A stretch of 64,000 bases of DNA from Rhynchopus sp. YZ270_cl-10 (GCA_964035575.1 OZ037833.1:2728001-2792000); one strand, 5' to 3'; counted from the first letter of the stretch, positions 32,770 to 43,982 are shown. Notes: generated by a model not told the origin, from the sequence alone. Made by a program: numbers and translations.

Positions 32770-35424
32770 ACTCACTACAGGTTTGCAAATAAGACACAAA
32801 CACAAAGGATACCTGTCTACCACCAGGTTGTCTCGCGGTCGTTCTCAGTTATCCCGAAGCTGTCGCCGGTATGAACCTTGCTTTCCACACCCAATTTCGG
32901 GTCCCAACAAGTGTACTTTACCTCAAACCCCTTTCCAGTAATTCAGGATGCTGTGCCGCGTCCCCACTTTTAATTTTATCTTTCTAGACTAGCAGGGCCT
33001 ATTCACAACATTTGTGTGTGGGGGTTGCAATTGTCGGCACTGGAGATGCACAGTGTGGTGCGACTTTGTTGTTATTTTGTTATTTGTATTTTTGTCCATT
33101 CATTTTCCCCACACTCACAGAGAGTTCCGGGAGGTTTGTTGAGTGCGCGCAGGACCCTGACGATGGAAGCTCAACAGCAGACAGGACCTAAGCTGGTATA
33201 CTTCCTACTCCCATCAAGGTCAGTTCGCGATCATAGAAAGTCGGGGTTTATCGTTTGAGCATCACCCATTCGCAACCTCTGTGTGTGTGTTCCTATGCCA
33301 TGGAAAACGATGTGTTTGTGTGTTGCATTTTTACTTTCCCCGTTCTACTCGGTCGAATCTCTGTGGTGCTTTAGTTATTGAACGAAACATTTCCTCTCAC
33401 AGGTCAACATCGAGGACATAGACTTTGATGCGTGCCGTGAGATGCTTCTGAACCCACCTGCATTTTGCAGACTTTCATTTAAAGAATTCCAGCAGGACTC
33501 ATGGTGTGGGAAAGAAAAGGTCACCGAAGAAGTACGTGTTTGTAAGACCGGCAGCACTGACAGGCAGCAGAGGAAGATCTTAGTCGTCTGTGCAGGCATG
33601 GGCAGCGGTAAGTCCAGGGTGCTGACGGAGCTCCACAACATTATCCAGCCTGAGCTGGATGGAGGGTCTATCCTTATCGAGCTTCGAGTCGACTTCGAAA
33701 ATGCCACGCGTAGACAAGAGCACGAACGTTCTACAAACAATCGAGCCAGTGTTGTTGAGAAAGCAGTATTGGATAGGATCATGTCCCATTTGATGAGGGA
33801 TAGGGAGAGGGAGTGTTTCGGGTATTTCTTCTGCAAGGAGAGGAAATGGGGATTCAACCTTACTGGTCTGGTGACGGCCATACAGAGACACCTGGAAACT
33901 GTTGAGAAGAAGAAGGTGTTCGTGCTTGTGACTGTTAATGGAGGTCAGAGTATGGATCGGGAATGCGGGATGTACAGCGACGAGGGTATTTACGACGAAG
34001 ACGACAGACAACGGTGGTACAGGGATAGTGCAGTTCGAGCTCTCTTCGTTGTGCTTCATGACACGATGATGAACGTTCCTCGTGTGATGTGTGCTGTGTC
34101 CTCCTCAGTGACTCTCCCGTACCAAGGCATCAGTCACAGCGAATCTCAGACAATGCGCAAGGCTTTCATAGATCCACCACCGCTGACCAAGCTGCCGGAT
34201 GAGATCAAGAACACGACTGCTCTCAAGCATGCTGAGCACTTCGTAGGTCTGTTGGGAAAGCATCCTCGTACAATGGAGTTTCTTCTGGACACGAAAGAAA
34301 CAGACATGAAAGCAATTATGGACCACTGTGCGGATGATTTGCACGAACGTTACCAATATAACCATCTGCGTGCGGATGCTTTGAACGACCTCTTGCGTTA
34401 CTCTCTTTCAACGTGTAGCATTGCATCAGCAGTTAGGTCGCCGGTTGGCAGAGTTGTAGATGATTTTCAGTTCCTTGGGCTGACGACCCTCACCGATAAA
34501 ACACTTCGCATTTCCCCTCTTCTTATGTATGCTCTAAAGACGGGGAGGAGAGCTCCCGGCCAGATTTCGAGTGATGAGGAGTTTCCGATTCTTGATGATT
34601 GGCAGCCCTTCACCAATGACACATGCGCGCAAGAGTTCGAACGGTTGATAGGCTATGTTCAGTGCGTTCGCTCGAAAGTGTTCACAGGAGAGGTCCCTCT
34701 TGATGAGTTTCTCCATGGTGTTAGGTGGGTCACGGACCTCCCCAGCAGCATGCAAGTGAAACCTGCACCCTTGACGCTTGAGAAAGCAAAGCACAAGCTG
34801 CACACAGACTCCAAAAGTAATGGCGAGACTCTCTCTCGGGGAATCAAAAGTAAAAACAAAAAGGGAGAAGAAGGGTTCTTCGAAGTGGAGGACACATACT
34901 GGAGCCATGATGAAAAGCGCATCTTGAAGGGTCACTGTGTGATGAATGCTGACCACGCTTCTGCAGGTGACCTCTTCTTCCCCCTCGACCAGTCGACAGC
35001 CAGTGGAACCAAGCCAATTCATGTGGTCACACAAGCCCTACACTCCGAATCTGGAATCGGAGATGACACTCTTTCGGACAAGGAAGTTAAGGAAGTTAAG
35101 AAGAATGCAGAGACCGCAGCTGCCGAAGGGGATGTCTACCTTCTTGTGACGAAGAAGCACGTGAACAATGATACAGTGCTGTCAGGGGCCGTGAAGAGTG
35201 GTGCGCACGTCGGTGTTGTCGATGCAACAAATTTTGATGCTCACTTCGGTCCTTTTTCGCTAAAGTTCTTTCCACCTTCAAGCCTGTTGTCATCGCGTCC
35301 TGTGTGGCCTGCATTGCAGGGAAGTTCAAGCCTGCTAACAGACGATTCAGAGTCGGAAGGACTTCAGCCGCTGAAGAAGAGGAGGGTTGAAGGTGAAGGA
35401 TGTGGTGGTCTAGCAATAGAGTAG
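32770..35424 (+). CDS. P-loop NTPase of possible Crinkler/RHS-type architecture, at least 3 exons, 5' end unresolved
   Basis: Three segments join in phase 0: 32770-32868, 33121-33195 and 33403-35424, together 731 codons and a stop. The joints have GTATGA/GTATAC donors and CTCACAG acceptors. The long exon encodes a Walker A motif GMGSGKS (near 33594-33617) after ILVVC, and then a typical NTPase helical/sheet region. The C-terminal part contains HASAGDLFFPLDQ followed by KPIHVVTQAL (34957-35040), the strand-Asp-strand layout of a restriction-endonuclease-like fold. A P-loop NTPase followed by such a nuclease-like domain is the arrangement of Crinkler and trypanosome RHS proteins, which act in the nucleus and are tied to transposons or effector functions. 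The C-terminal KKRR could be a nuclear signal. The family call is tentative. The start codon is not identified; a further 5' exon probably carries it. Confidence 0.55.
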
Positions 35425-36253
35425 AGCTGTGATTCGCAGTGCAATCAAAAGGTGGGGCTTTAGGAGGAAAAAAGAACCCCCTTCGAGATTGGAGAAAAGC
35501 GGGCCAATAATGTTAGGTGTGAAAGTAATAGTTCTGCTGCGAAGTTGCAAGGGTGAAGGAAATTATGAGGACGTCATAGCGACACCTTTTTCGGTCCTCT
35601 TTTCTCCTATTTATTTTGATTTAACGGACGATGCGTCTGTATGGTGGGTCACATCCACCCTCAACCTTTTGTCGAACCCCTGAATAACAGTAACCGGCTG
35701 ATAAAGCTAAACCCTTACTGCTGCAATGATATTTATTCCCCTTTTTTTTTGGGGGCAATTTCTTTCTTCCCAGCCGGAGAGGAATCTCTTGTGATGAAGA
35801 AACCTTTATTTACGTTTAAAAGGGTGGGGAATGTGAGGGATGAAAAAGGGGAATTCCTTGAAATCGGTTGTTGGAGAGTCATGGTCATGACACTAATATA
35901 GGAATGGGGGAAAAAATACAGAAAAAGCAAAAACACAAAAAACGAATTGACGCCCCCCCCACCTCCTTTTCCCGTACGAAACGACACCTCTCGCACCTGT
36001 CCCATGGCGCTTCAATATAACGATATTATTTACCCCCTTTTTGTTCAGGCAAAGAAAGCAGCCCAGTAATACCCAACAATGGATCCGAGGTTTGCAAAAC
36101 CCGGTACTACCCGATAGGTAACGGATGCCATATGTGAGAATACCATATTTTCCCCCCAAATGAAACCTTATCCCCACACCACGCACTTCCAGGAGAGGAC
36201 ACAAATGATCAGCATATAGCACGTCACCCTATACCAGAGGCAAGACGGAAGAC
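35425..36253. other. Intergenic block, no gene seen
   Basis: 829 bp without recognised repeats. Before the next start it contains a pyrimidine-rich stretch ending CACGCACTTCCAG at 36192, and a second AG at about 36240, either of which could serve as acceptor for the SMYD-like gene. Confidence 0.6.
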
Positions 36254-37645
36254 ATGACGATGATCGACGCATGCAAGCGCCTCCATGAGGAGGGCAATGC
36301 ACGCTTCCCTACGGACAAAGTGGGTGCGGAGGGGCTGTTCACGCTGGCGCTGATTTCGCTGGTGGGGAGCAATGGTGCGGATAGCAGCGAGAAGATGGCG
36401 TCGCTGTTTAGCAACAGGAGTGCGTGTCGGGTGGCGATGAACGAGCCGGACCTGGCGCTTGCGGATGCGGAGCGGGCCCGCGAGCTACGCCCTGCATGGT
36501 ACAAGGCGTACTACCGCCTGGGCACGTCGTATGCTGCCATGGATAGGGTGGAGGAGGCACGTCAGGCCTTCCGCGAGTCGCTCTCCCTCCTCCCGTCCAA
36601 TTCCTCAGAGCGCAACAACATCGCAACCTACGTCAGCAACCCGCACCTCGCAGTGCACCAACCCGCAAGCGACAACATCAAACGCGATGAAGAGCGCCGT
36701 GCTGCGCCGCCAGCAGTCCCACAGCCGTTTGCGCAGAAGATCTGCATACAAACCTCCCCGGTGCACGGCTACGGTGTCTTTGCGAAACGTGCTATTAAGA
36801 AGGGCGAGATCGTGCTTATTGAGACACCACTCTTCTCTGCGACTCTCAGGGAAAACACGTGCGCCACGTGTTGTGCCAGCCTGGACGGGCGTAAACCTTT
36901 TCACTGCGTGAAGTGCTACCGTGAGGCGTATTGCTCAGAGGCATGTGTGCAGGTGGCGGAGGAGTGGCATGTGCGGGAGTGCAGCGACGGGGATGATGAC
37001 GACGAGGCCTCCCTCGCAGACAGGCTGGAGATCTTCAAGGTTGCGCTTGAGCAGATCAAAGTATCAAACAGCGAATGTCTGTCTGTGTTCGCTGCGATCC
37101 GCTCGCTGTCGCACCCACGCCTGTCGACGGTGCTTGCGGGGCAGTACTGCATGCCCAAGGAGCTGGCGGATCTGCATGAACTGCACGATGTGCGGCATTC
37201 GCAGTTCAGTCGAGTGGTCCACGTGTTGGGGTTGCCCGTGCAGGTGCGCGGGAACCCGCCGCACGACTTCGCGTGGTTCAAGGAGATCTGGTGCAAAGTG
37301 ACGTCGCACTACTTCGACATCTCAACGGAGCATGACGTCTGCGCGCTGCTGGAGTACGGTGCCTACTTCAACCACAACTGCACGCCGTCTGTGACGCACC
37401 ACCCGCACAACGGGAAGGTCGTCTTCGTCGCAGAGAAGCACATCCGCGAGGGCGAGGAGCTCTTCGTCACATACGCCAACGGCGCAAAGGACGCAACAGA
37501 AGAGTACCTCGCAAAGCAGTACGGCTTCGAGTGCACCTGCCCCACGTGCCGTGTCGACTACAGTTGCGAAGAGGAGGAGCAAGAACCTGAGATCTTTGTC
37601 ATTTCCGGCGAAGACGACGTCCGACGGTGGGTGCCAGAGGACTAA
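36254..37645 (+). CDS. SMYD4-like TPR-SET-MYND protein, putative lysine methyltransferase
   Basis: 463 aa in a single exon. Residues 5-115 are TPR repeats (CKRLHEEGNARFPTDKVGA, then LADAERARELRPAWYKAYYR). The SET domain starts with GYGVFAKRAIKKGEIVLIE (about 173-195). It is interrupted by a MYND zinc finger at about 203-241, with its Cys/His ligands in the pattern CxxC...CxxC...CxxxC...HxxxC. SET resumes with FNHNCTPSVT (about 371-380) and EGEELFVTYAN, and closes with a post-SET cluster FECTCPTCRVDY. All the usual catalytic motifs are kept, so it is probably an active S-adenosylmethionine-dependent protein methyltransferase. TPR before SET is the SMYD4 order rather than that of SMYD1-3. It sits 144 bp upstream of the mucin-like gene. 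Confidence 0.88.
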   Translation: MTMIDACKRLHEEGNARFPTDKVGAEGLFTLALISLVGSNGADSSEKMASLFSNRSACRVAMNEPDLALADAERARELRPAWYKAYYRLGTSYAAMDRVEEARQAFRESLSLLPSNSSERNNIATYVSNPHLAVHQPASDNIKRDEERRAAPPAVPQPFAQKICIQTSPVHGYGVFAKRAIKKGEIVLIETPLFSATLRENTCATCCASLDGRKPFHCVKCYREAYCSEACVQVAEEWHVRECSDGDDDDEASLADRLEIFKVALEQIKVSNSECLSVFAAIRSLSHPRLSTVLAGQYCMPKELADLHELHDVRHSQFSRVVHVLGLPVQVRGNPPHDFAWFKEIWCKVTSHYFDISTEHDVCALLEYGAYFNHNCTPSVTHHPHNGKVVFVAEKHIREGEELFVTYANGAKDATEEYLAKQYGFECTCPTCRVDYSCEEEEQEPEIFVISGEDDVRRWVPED

Positions 37646-37693
37646 CTTTGCCAGAACAAAAACAAACGAAAACTTTGGCCCCCTATCCCATAC

Positions 37694-37701
37694 TATATAA
37701 A
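37694..37701 (+). promoter_or_regulatory. TATA-like box upstream of the mucin-like gene
   Basis: TATATAAA lies 89 bp before the ATG at 37790, in the 144-bp gap between two same-strand genes. It is the only such motif noted at this distance from a start in the window and may be chance. Confidence 0.25.
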
Positions 37702-37789
37702 GAGCCAGTGATATAAGAAGCCCCTTTCCACATTTGCTTCTCCTTCCCTCATTCCAAGCTTCCACCCACAAACCCCCACACCCCCACCC

Positions 37790-39562
37790 ATGCAGAAGTG
37801 GCGACGCTCTGAACACACAATGTCGATGATGCATATTATGTTGTGTTTGGCGTCTGTTGCGGAGGGTACTGCGACTCCGTCTGCGACTCCGTCTGGCACC
37901 TTATCTGTGACTGTGACTTTGACTGAGACTGTGCCTGAGGCTGAGGTGACTGAGAGTGCGACCCTGTCGTTGTCAGAGAGTATGATCGTCACGCCCACAG
38001 AAATATCAATAGACCCCACACAGACACCGTCGCTCAGTATTGCCATTCCTACGACCCTGGCGCCGACCATTGCGCCCACCGCAATACCACCTACTCTGGC
38101 TCCAACTGTCGTACCAACGATTGCACCCACTATCGCACCTACTGTCGCACCTACTGTTGTCCCTACGGCACTTCCGGCTGGTGATACTCTGACACCACCC
38201 ACACCTGCACCAGACACATTGGTGCCCACCTTGGCGCCCACAGTGCCCCCAACCACAGGCCCGACACCCTATCCTATTGACATGACAAGTAGGCCCACCA
38301 GGTCCCCCACAGAGGCCCCAGATGTTCCTTCTTTAACCATGACCCTGGTCACAGACGCACCCCCAACTGCAGAGCCTACGTTAGGCCCCACCCTCGTCCC
38401 CGGGGAGACGGCAGTGCCCACTGCAGAGCCCACCCCAGCCCCGACGGCGCCTCCGACCGCAGCACCGACACCCTTCCCTGCAACGGACGCGCCCGCCACG
38501 CTCACGCCTGGAGACACGTATCCACCCCCGACAGCGGTCCCCACGCTTGTCCCCGGGGAAACCGCAGTGCCAACAGCCGAGCCAACAGCCGAGCCGCCTA
38601 TCTCCACAGCCTCACCCGCCGTACCACCAACGGCACAACCCACACTCGTGCCAGGGGAGACAGCCGTGCCGACAGCAGAGCCCACCGCCATCCCCACGCT
38701 GGTTCCTGGGGAAACTGCGGTACCGACAGCTGTCCCAACGGCAGCACCTCCGACATTGGTCCCTGGGGAAACTGCTGTGCCCACTACCGCACCGCTTGCG
38801 ACAACCACAACGGACACACCTCCTACGGTGCCGACGCTTGCCCCTGGGCAGACAGCAGTCCCCACGGCTGCACCACCGACACTCGTACCTGGAGAAACTG
38901 CAGCGCCTACTGCTGCACCCACTGTCGCACCCACTGGTGCTCCTGCGACTGATCTGCCTGCGGGTGCGACGCTCACCCCGGGGGACACTTTCGCACCTTC
39001 GCGTGCTGGTGCGCCTACCCCTGAGCCTGGGACGGACGACGACGGCGGGGGGAACCTGCTCCTCATCATCCTGCTCATTGTCGGGGGTGTGCTGCTGTGC
39101 TGCTGTATCGGGGTTGCGGTGTTCTGCTTTGTGATGAAGAAGCCTGCGCCTGCGAACAACACTATGATTGAGAAGGAGCTGTTCTCGGAGATGGGTCTGT
39201 CGAATGAGGAACCGAGCGACGCGAAGGAGCTGATCATCGATGAGGGACAGCCATACCAAGGCATGCCGGCGTACCTCAAGAACGACGCGCCTGTTGGCAC
39301 CCTCTCAAAGTTCCGCGAACCCACACGTGAAAACGAGTTCGCCAGCTCCTGGGCACAAGAACGTCCCTCAGGACGGCGCGAAACAGTGATGCGCATGCCT
39401 GGCGGTACGTCCCTAAATACAGGGACCCCCTCCGGCAACTCCCTCGGCATCACCGCCTCCCAACAAGGCAGAGGGTCACAAGGAGGCACAGGACAGTTCA
39501 TCTCCTTCAACCGGGACCCCTCGTCACAGAGACGAGGCAGTCTGGTGTCAGGAATGGTATAG
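37790..39562 (+). CDS. Mucin-like type I membrane protein with TLVPGETAVPTAEPT repeats
   Basis: 590 aa, single exon. A hydrophobic N-terminal stretch (MSMMHIMLCLASVAEG, from Met11) is a likely signal peptide. About 400 residues of Thr/Pro/Ala-rich sequence follow. The second half has seven copies of a unit close to PTLVPGETAVPTAEPT with Pro/Thr spacers, plus two TLTPGDT units. Dense Thr/Ser/Pro suggests heavy O-glycosylation. A transmembrane helix at about 423-450 (LLLIILLIVGGVLLCCCIGV) ends in cysteines that could be palmitoylated. The roughly 140-residue cytoplasmic tail is Ser/Arg/Gly-rich. The layout is that of a cell-surface coat or adhesion protein. A pyrimidine tract ending in CCAAG at 37758 may be the leader acceptor. 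Because of the repeats the minus strand also stays open, but it has no gene-like features. Confidence 0.85.
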   Translation: MQKWRRSEHTMSMMHIMLCLASVAEGTATPSATPSGTLSVTVTLTETVPEAEVTESATLSLSESMIVTPTEISIDPTQTPSLSIAIPTTLAPTIAPTAIPPTLAPTVVPTIAPTIAPTVAPTVVPTALPAGDTLTPPTPAPDTLVPTLAPTVPPTTGPTPYPIDMTSRPTRSPTEAPDVPSLTMTLVTDAPPTAEPTLGPTLVPGETAVPTAEPTPAPTAPPTAAPTPFPATDAPATLTPGDTYPPPTAVPTLVPGETAVPTAEPTAEPPISTASPAVPPTAQPTLVPGETAVPTAEPTAIPTLVPGETAVPTAVPTAAPPTLVPGETAVPTTAPLATTTTDTPPTVPTLAPGQTAVPTAAPPTLVPGETAAPTAAPTVAPTGAPATDLPAGATLTPGDTFAPSRAGAPTPEPGTDDDGGGNLLLIILLIVGGVLLCCCIGVAVFCFVMKKPAPANNTMIEKELFSEMGLSNEEPSDAKELIIDEGQPYQGMPAYLKNDAPVGTLSKFREPTRENEFASSWAQERPSGRRETVMRMPGGTSLNTGTPSGNSLGITASQQGRGSQGGTGQFISFNRDPSSQRRGSLVSGMV

Positions 39563-40010
39563 GGGGTGCGATTTGCTGTATTCTTTACACTTTCAACTTT
39601 CTTGAAATACAGTGATCAAGAAACCTGGGTGGGGTAACAAGAAAACTACATAGGGTTAACAACTAGGGGTTTTTGGGATTTCAAACCAGCGTTTTTACAC
39701 CTGATGTTTTTCACATCACGGTTACATCAGGGGGGTTCGAACTGCGATGCAAAAAAACATGGACAACCTCTGCCTCTGGAAAAAGAGGTTTTTGGGAGTG
39801 TTTTTTTTTGGACACTAGAACAGATACGTAACGCAAGTCTTCGTCTTGATCTTAGTACAGTGTGTGTTGTGTGTATGGTGTGCACAGTACATCTTTTCAA
39901 ATTTTCTTTGTACACACCAAACCTGCAAGACAATACAATACAAACCCTGTAGTTCGGACCCTCTACAAAACGTGAAGATGTGTGTACGTGGGTATTCATC
40001 GTTTCGATGT

Positions 40011-40031
40011 TCTCTCTCTCTCTCTCTCTCT
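40011..40031 (+). repeat. TC dinucleotide microsatellite
   Basis: Ten uninterrupted TC units followed by a short T run. Confidence 0.9.
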
Positions 40032-41283
40032 TTTTGTATGATATCTCTCGGGCAGCAGTCTTCGTCATGCCCTGTTTATCGATAGATCAACAGAAGTTTT
40101 TTTTTGATTTTTTTATAGTTTTTTTTTCTTCAAATGTGTACTACAGTGTTTCATTGTTCATCATCAGCGGAGTCTGCCCAAAACACCCAGGACAGGACAG
40201 CAACTCAATTTACGGTGAAGTCCTCCGGAGTGCGCAATTACGTTATTGATAGATGCAGTGGATTATGACTGATGGTGTTTTTCATTCTTCCAAGTTTAAG
40301 TTGCCTTTCTTTGTTGATACATTAAATGGTGTGATCTCCCCCAGATTCCCCGTGGTTCTCCCGTAAGCCTTCCTTGGGTTCTAAGAGGTGCCCGGGGGCC
40401 CCCTCCATTTAAAGTTTTGCATTTTCTCAAATCATTTTTTCAGAAGTGTATTAAAAAAAAAAACGTAAACCAGTAAAACCCCAAATTCCACTTTCCTGAT
40501 TATTCAAAAAAAAGAATTACCCCCTTCCCCTTGCGATTATACAGAGCGAAGCGCTTTAAAATGAAATAAAAATACTGTGCGACGAGTGTCGTTCGGTGCG
40601 CTGACTGGACAACAATGATTTATCCCAAAAAAGAAAATGAGAGAAAAATAAGAGGGCTGTGCTGGGTGTGTGTACACCTTGCGGTGCCTATCATGTGACA
40701 TTGTATTGTCGAAAACAAAAGTGTCCTTGTCCAGGGGGATACTGTACACAGACCTGTATTTTTTTTTCTACATCAAGAGAGAGATGTTGTGTTCCCCCCC
40801 TGCTCTCTGGTCTCGACTATCATGGTCAGTCGGAGGTGCCTGCATCAATATTTTTTTTTCTTTTTTTCCAACGGGGTTTTCGATGTTTCAAATAGTGCAG
40901 CCTTTTGTCCGTATGACAAGGTACACTATGAGAATCTTGCTCTCATGTCAGTCAGTTACTTTTTTTTTTGAAATACAATACATTGTTTCGTTCCCAGTCA
41001 CCTCGAATTCACGTTCGTGTACTTTTATTTTTTTCTTTGCATTCCAAAAAGACAGGTTTTGCACAACAAAAAAAAAAAAACAGCAATAAACAGGCATAAA
41101 GTGCGTGCACACAACAGTCTACACAAATTTTCAATGTGTGCGATGAGATGTGCGTTTCTGTCTGTCAAGACCCTGTCAAACCTTTTGAAGTTCTCTCTTC
41201 TGTTTCCCCTTTTAGATGCATTTAGCCCGAGAGGCTCCTGTATCGACCATTCTGCTTATTGGAGACAAAGCCAGGGTTCCACC

Positions 41284-41421
41284 TAATGGTGGCAGTATTG
41301 TGATGGGAGCCCATTGGAATACGCAAAATACATCAAAATACATCACAATACGTGTATTGTGATGTATTTTGATGTATTTTGCGTATTCCAATGGGCTCCC
41401 ATCACAATACTGCCACCATTA
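41284..41421. mobile_element. 138-bp near-perfect palindromic MITE with 8-bp target duplication
   Basis: The arms at 41284-41351 and 41354-41421 are exact reverse complements, separated only by GT. The outer ends are TAATGGTGGCAG and CTGCCACCATTA. GTTCCACC occurs directly on both sides (41276-41283 and 41422-41429), an 8-bp target-site duplication of the length used by hAT-like and P-like transposases. There is no coding capacity. Perfect arms and a perfect duplication point to a very recent insertion. Confidence 0.9.
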
Positions 41422-41752
41422 GTTCCACCCCCCGAGCATGCTCCCACTAATGATAGTGGTGTACGGATGGATGTGCGCACAGCGAAGCCAATTCATCTCA
41501 CACCCCCTTTTGTTCTGTATTTCCACACTGTGGTTTGCGAGGCTATGTATTTTGCGGTGTAATTTTTGGACGCCATCTTTTCAAAGTTTTCTTAACTCCG
41601 TAGGGGATTTTTTTCAGTTAGGAAGGTTCCTTGGAAACCTTTTTTTTGTGTATTTTGTTGAAAGGTGTGAGGGGTTTTATCTTAATAGCTTTTTCAGATG
41701 AAAGATGTGCATCTTCGGAGTGCTATTTTCTTTGTTTTTCTGCGCACGCTGT

Positions 41753-41753
<1 letters not shown>

Positions 41754-41786
<33 letters not shown>
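41754..41786 (+). repeat. Homopolymer run of 33 T
   Basis: Uninterrupted T run, the longest in the window; its length may be unstable or a sequencing artefact. Confidence 0.85.
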
Positions 41787-41787
<1 letters not shown>

Positions 41788-42032
41788 TGCGGACTGAAAA
41801 CAAACGAGGCTTCGAGAAGAAGCCAAGAAAAAAGTCACCACACACAGCCAGCCTTAGATATTTTTTGTAACGTCCTTTTCGTCTTCGGTATCTCTCCTTC
41901 CCCCCCCTGCCTTTCTGCTCCCTTATCCCTACTCTCTCATCCTGTCGTCAGTTTATTTTTGTTCGACTGAGCTTCGTCCCAGGCCTTTCCCACTGGGCGG
42001 AGCGCATAGCACAACTCGCTTTGAAAGCGTTT

Positions 42033-42078
42033 CAAGGTGACTTAAACACGAGAGGTTCTATAGTCTTTTCCTTTTTTT
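42033..42078 (+). repeat. Family B hairpin repeat, diverged copy
   Basis: CAAGGTGACTTAAACACGAG then AGGTTCTATAGTC and a T-rich end; the loop CACGAGAGG is intact, but the stem is weakened. Confidence 0.5.
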
Positions 42079-42756
42079 TAACCTTGTTTACTATCTCACC
42101 TTTGCGGGGCATTTTCTGAATTTTTTGAAAGTTTTTTTGTGAAACGCCGAGAAAAAAAGCAGGAGGCATCCAACAGAACAGAGTCAGAGGGGCGCTTATT
42201 TCCTCCTCAGAGAAAGTAAATACAGACAGCTGCAAAGAGAGAAAAAACAAACAAAACGCAAATTTAATTATTTAGTCTAGAGCTGATCTTTGTGGTGCGT
42301 CTGTGTCAGACGAAAAAATACAGCTTTTTAGTAAAGCTACGACGAATTGTGTCTTATCTTTTTCAATAGAATAGCCTTGGCGAAGGTTTGTTTTTAACCC
42401 TACCATTTTTACCTCGATAAAACGAACAATTTTTTGTTTTTGATTTTTCTGAGTTTTTTGAGGTGAAGAGATGTGATCCGGCGGGACAAGAAGACGATTG
42501 TAGCTCTCTTACCTACATTGTTCTGTCGGCCAGAGGCTTTTAGCCTAGAGACCTATTGCGGTTAACGGTACGGCCTAACGCTCCTGAACACCCTTCTTTG
42601 CTGTTGCTAGCGTTAGCTTTCCGTTTTTCCGTTTTCCCGTTTTTCGGCCAACACTGTACCCTCAGCCCAATCAGTGGTAACTCATTGAGTGGGAATCTGA
42701 GCGGGGGGGTTTTTTTTTGACTATACAGTTGATGCTCTACGACACCGACTGTGATC

Positions 42757-42801
42757 AAGGTAACTACACACGAGAGGCTTAGGTTCATCTCATAAACTTT
42801 T
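42757..42801 (+). repeat. Family B hairpin repeat
   Basis: AAGGTAACTACACACGAGAG then GCTTAGGTTCATCTCATAAA and CTTTT. Ends, loop and TTCATCT box match the copies at 3915 and 53480. Confidence 0.65.
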
Positions 42802-43226
42802 CTATTTTGGGGGACAGTTATAGTGCTGGTAGTGGAGTTCCGGACGGTTGTTATTTATTGAGCTTTTTTTTGGCAACGCAGACCAAAGAAAAGAAAGGGC
42901 TTTTTGGAAGATGTGTGTGCACGAGAGAAGCATACTCCTCTGACAACTTTTTTTTGTTTTGTTTTTGTTTTTTTTTTCAGTGCTGTTGATTGTCCCCGCC
43001 CGCTTTTTAAGTTTTCTGTATCAGTGTTCTGACAATTTCCCCCCAAACCCTCATTTCCAACCCCTTTGCTGTCCCTCCGTGAATATGTTTCTTTCTCTTT
43101 TTTTTTTTGATCTCGAGCCGTGGGTTCGTGGCGTGTCATTTAAGGTTCAGCCCTTTTAAGATGAACAACCAACACAACCAAATAGCGAGAGTCTTGAGAT
43201 TTCATCTTCTAATTTTTTTTTGGCTA

Positions 43227-43245
43227 TGCAGAGGTTTCCTCTGCA
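43227..43245 (+). repeat. Short perfect hairpin
   Basis: TGCAGAGG, loop TTT, CCTCTGCA: an 8-bp perfect stem, flanked by GGC and GCC that could extend it. Function unknown. Confidence 0.5.
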
Positions 43246-43395
43246 CGGCCAGGCAGTCAGTGGGAGCGTATCGTGAGTAGTAAAATAACACAGAATATAC
43301 ATTACACTTTATGCACAAACAAAAAACGTTTTTTTTTTTTTTTTGGTGAACTGTGAATGCGAGGCGGTTGGTCATTGCCGTGTTCTCCCTCTCTC

Positions 43396-43440
43396 GTCAA
43401 TGCCTGCGTCTCAGATGTGATTTGCACTATCAACTTCACG
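43396..43440 (+). repeat. Family D element, 3' part
   Basis: GTCAATGCCTGCGTCTCAGA then TTTGCACTATCAACTTCACG matches the tail of the element at 28838-28964. The upstream half is not recognisable. Confidence 0.5.
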
Positions 43441-43844
43441 TACTCTTTCTTGTGAACAAAATATGGTATCATAATACCCCCTTTCGAAAACCTAGGTGTG
43501 TGGTTGCAGTACAGAAATGCAGCACAAAAACCAAAAGAGACCTGACTGCCTCCTTTAAACTGTCTTCCTTCACCCAGTATGGGCTGGGATGGGTGCACCT
43601 CGCCCATCCACAGCCTTCATTTTAAACACTACCAACTTCACTTTTAAATAGAAAGTACATGAATATATTTGTGTTCGTACCTCTCGTTCTTTTATTTTGA
43701 TTTTTTTTTGTGTGCATTTGACACATTCATCTTTCATATTTTTCTCTTTTGGAAAAGGTGGCCTGATTGTGTCAACATGGTCATACGCGGCATCTGAATG
43801 CCTACCAAACAACTCTTTGAAATAAACACACGAAAGAAAAAAAC

Positions 43845-43982
43845 GACATTGTTCACACGACAAAACGCGTCTGGTGTTTCGATAACGATGGTGTACACGT
43901 GTCTCCATCATCCTCATAATTAGTTCGCTAGTCGGCTAAATGGGGTGGGTCACGTTAACAAATTTGACATTGTTCACACGAC
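43845..43982 (+). repeat. 17-bp direct repeat pair
   Basis: GACATTGTTCACACGAC occurs at 43845-43861 and again at 43966-43982, 121 bp apart. No other shared sequence was seen around the two copies. Confidence 0.6.

Noticed and set aside
32869-33120. An extra exon between the first two exons of the P-loop gene
   Set aside because: Several AG sites occur (for example CTTTCCAG near 32938 and TTTCTAG near 32987), but none gives an open segment that joins in phase with a good donor; left as intron.
38269-39510. Minus-strand open frame of 413 codons opposite the mucin-like gene
   Set aside because: Its Val/Gly/Ala repeats are the reverse translation of the Pro/Thr/Ala repeats. The + strand has a signal peptide and a transmembrane helix; the minus frame has neither.
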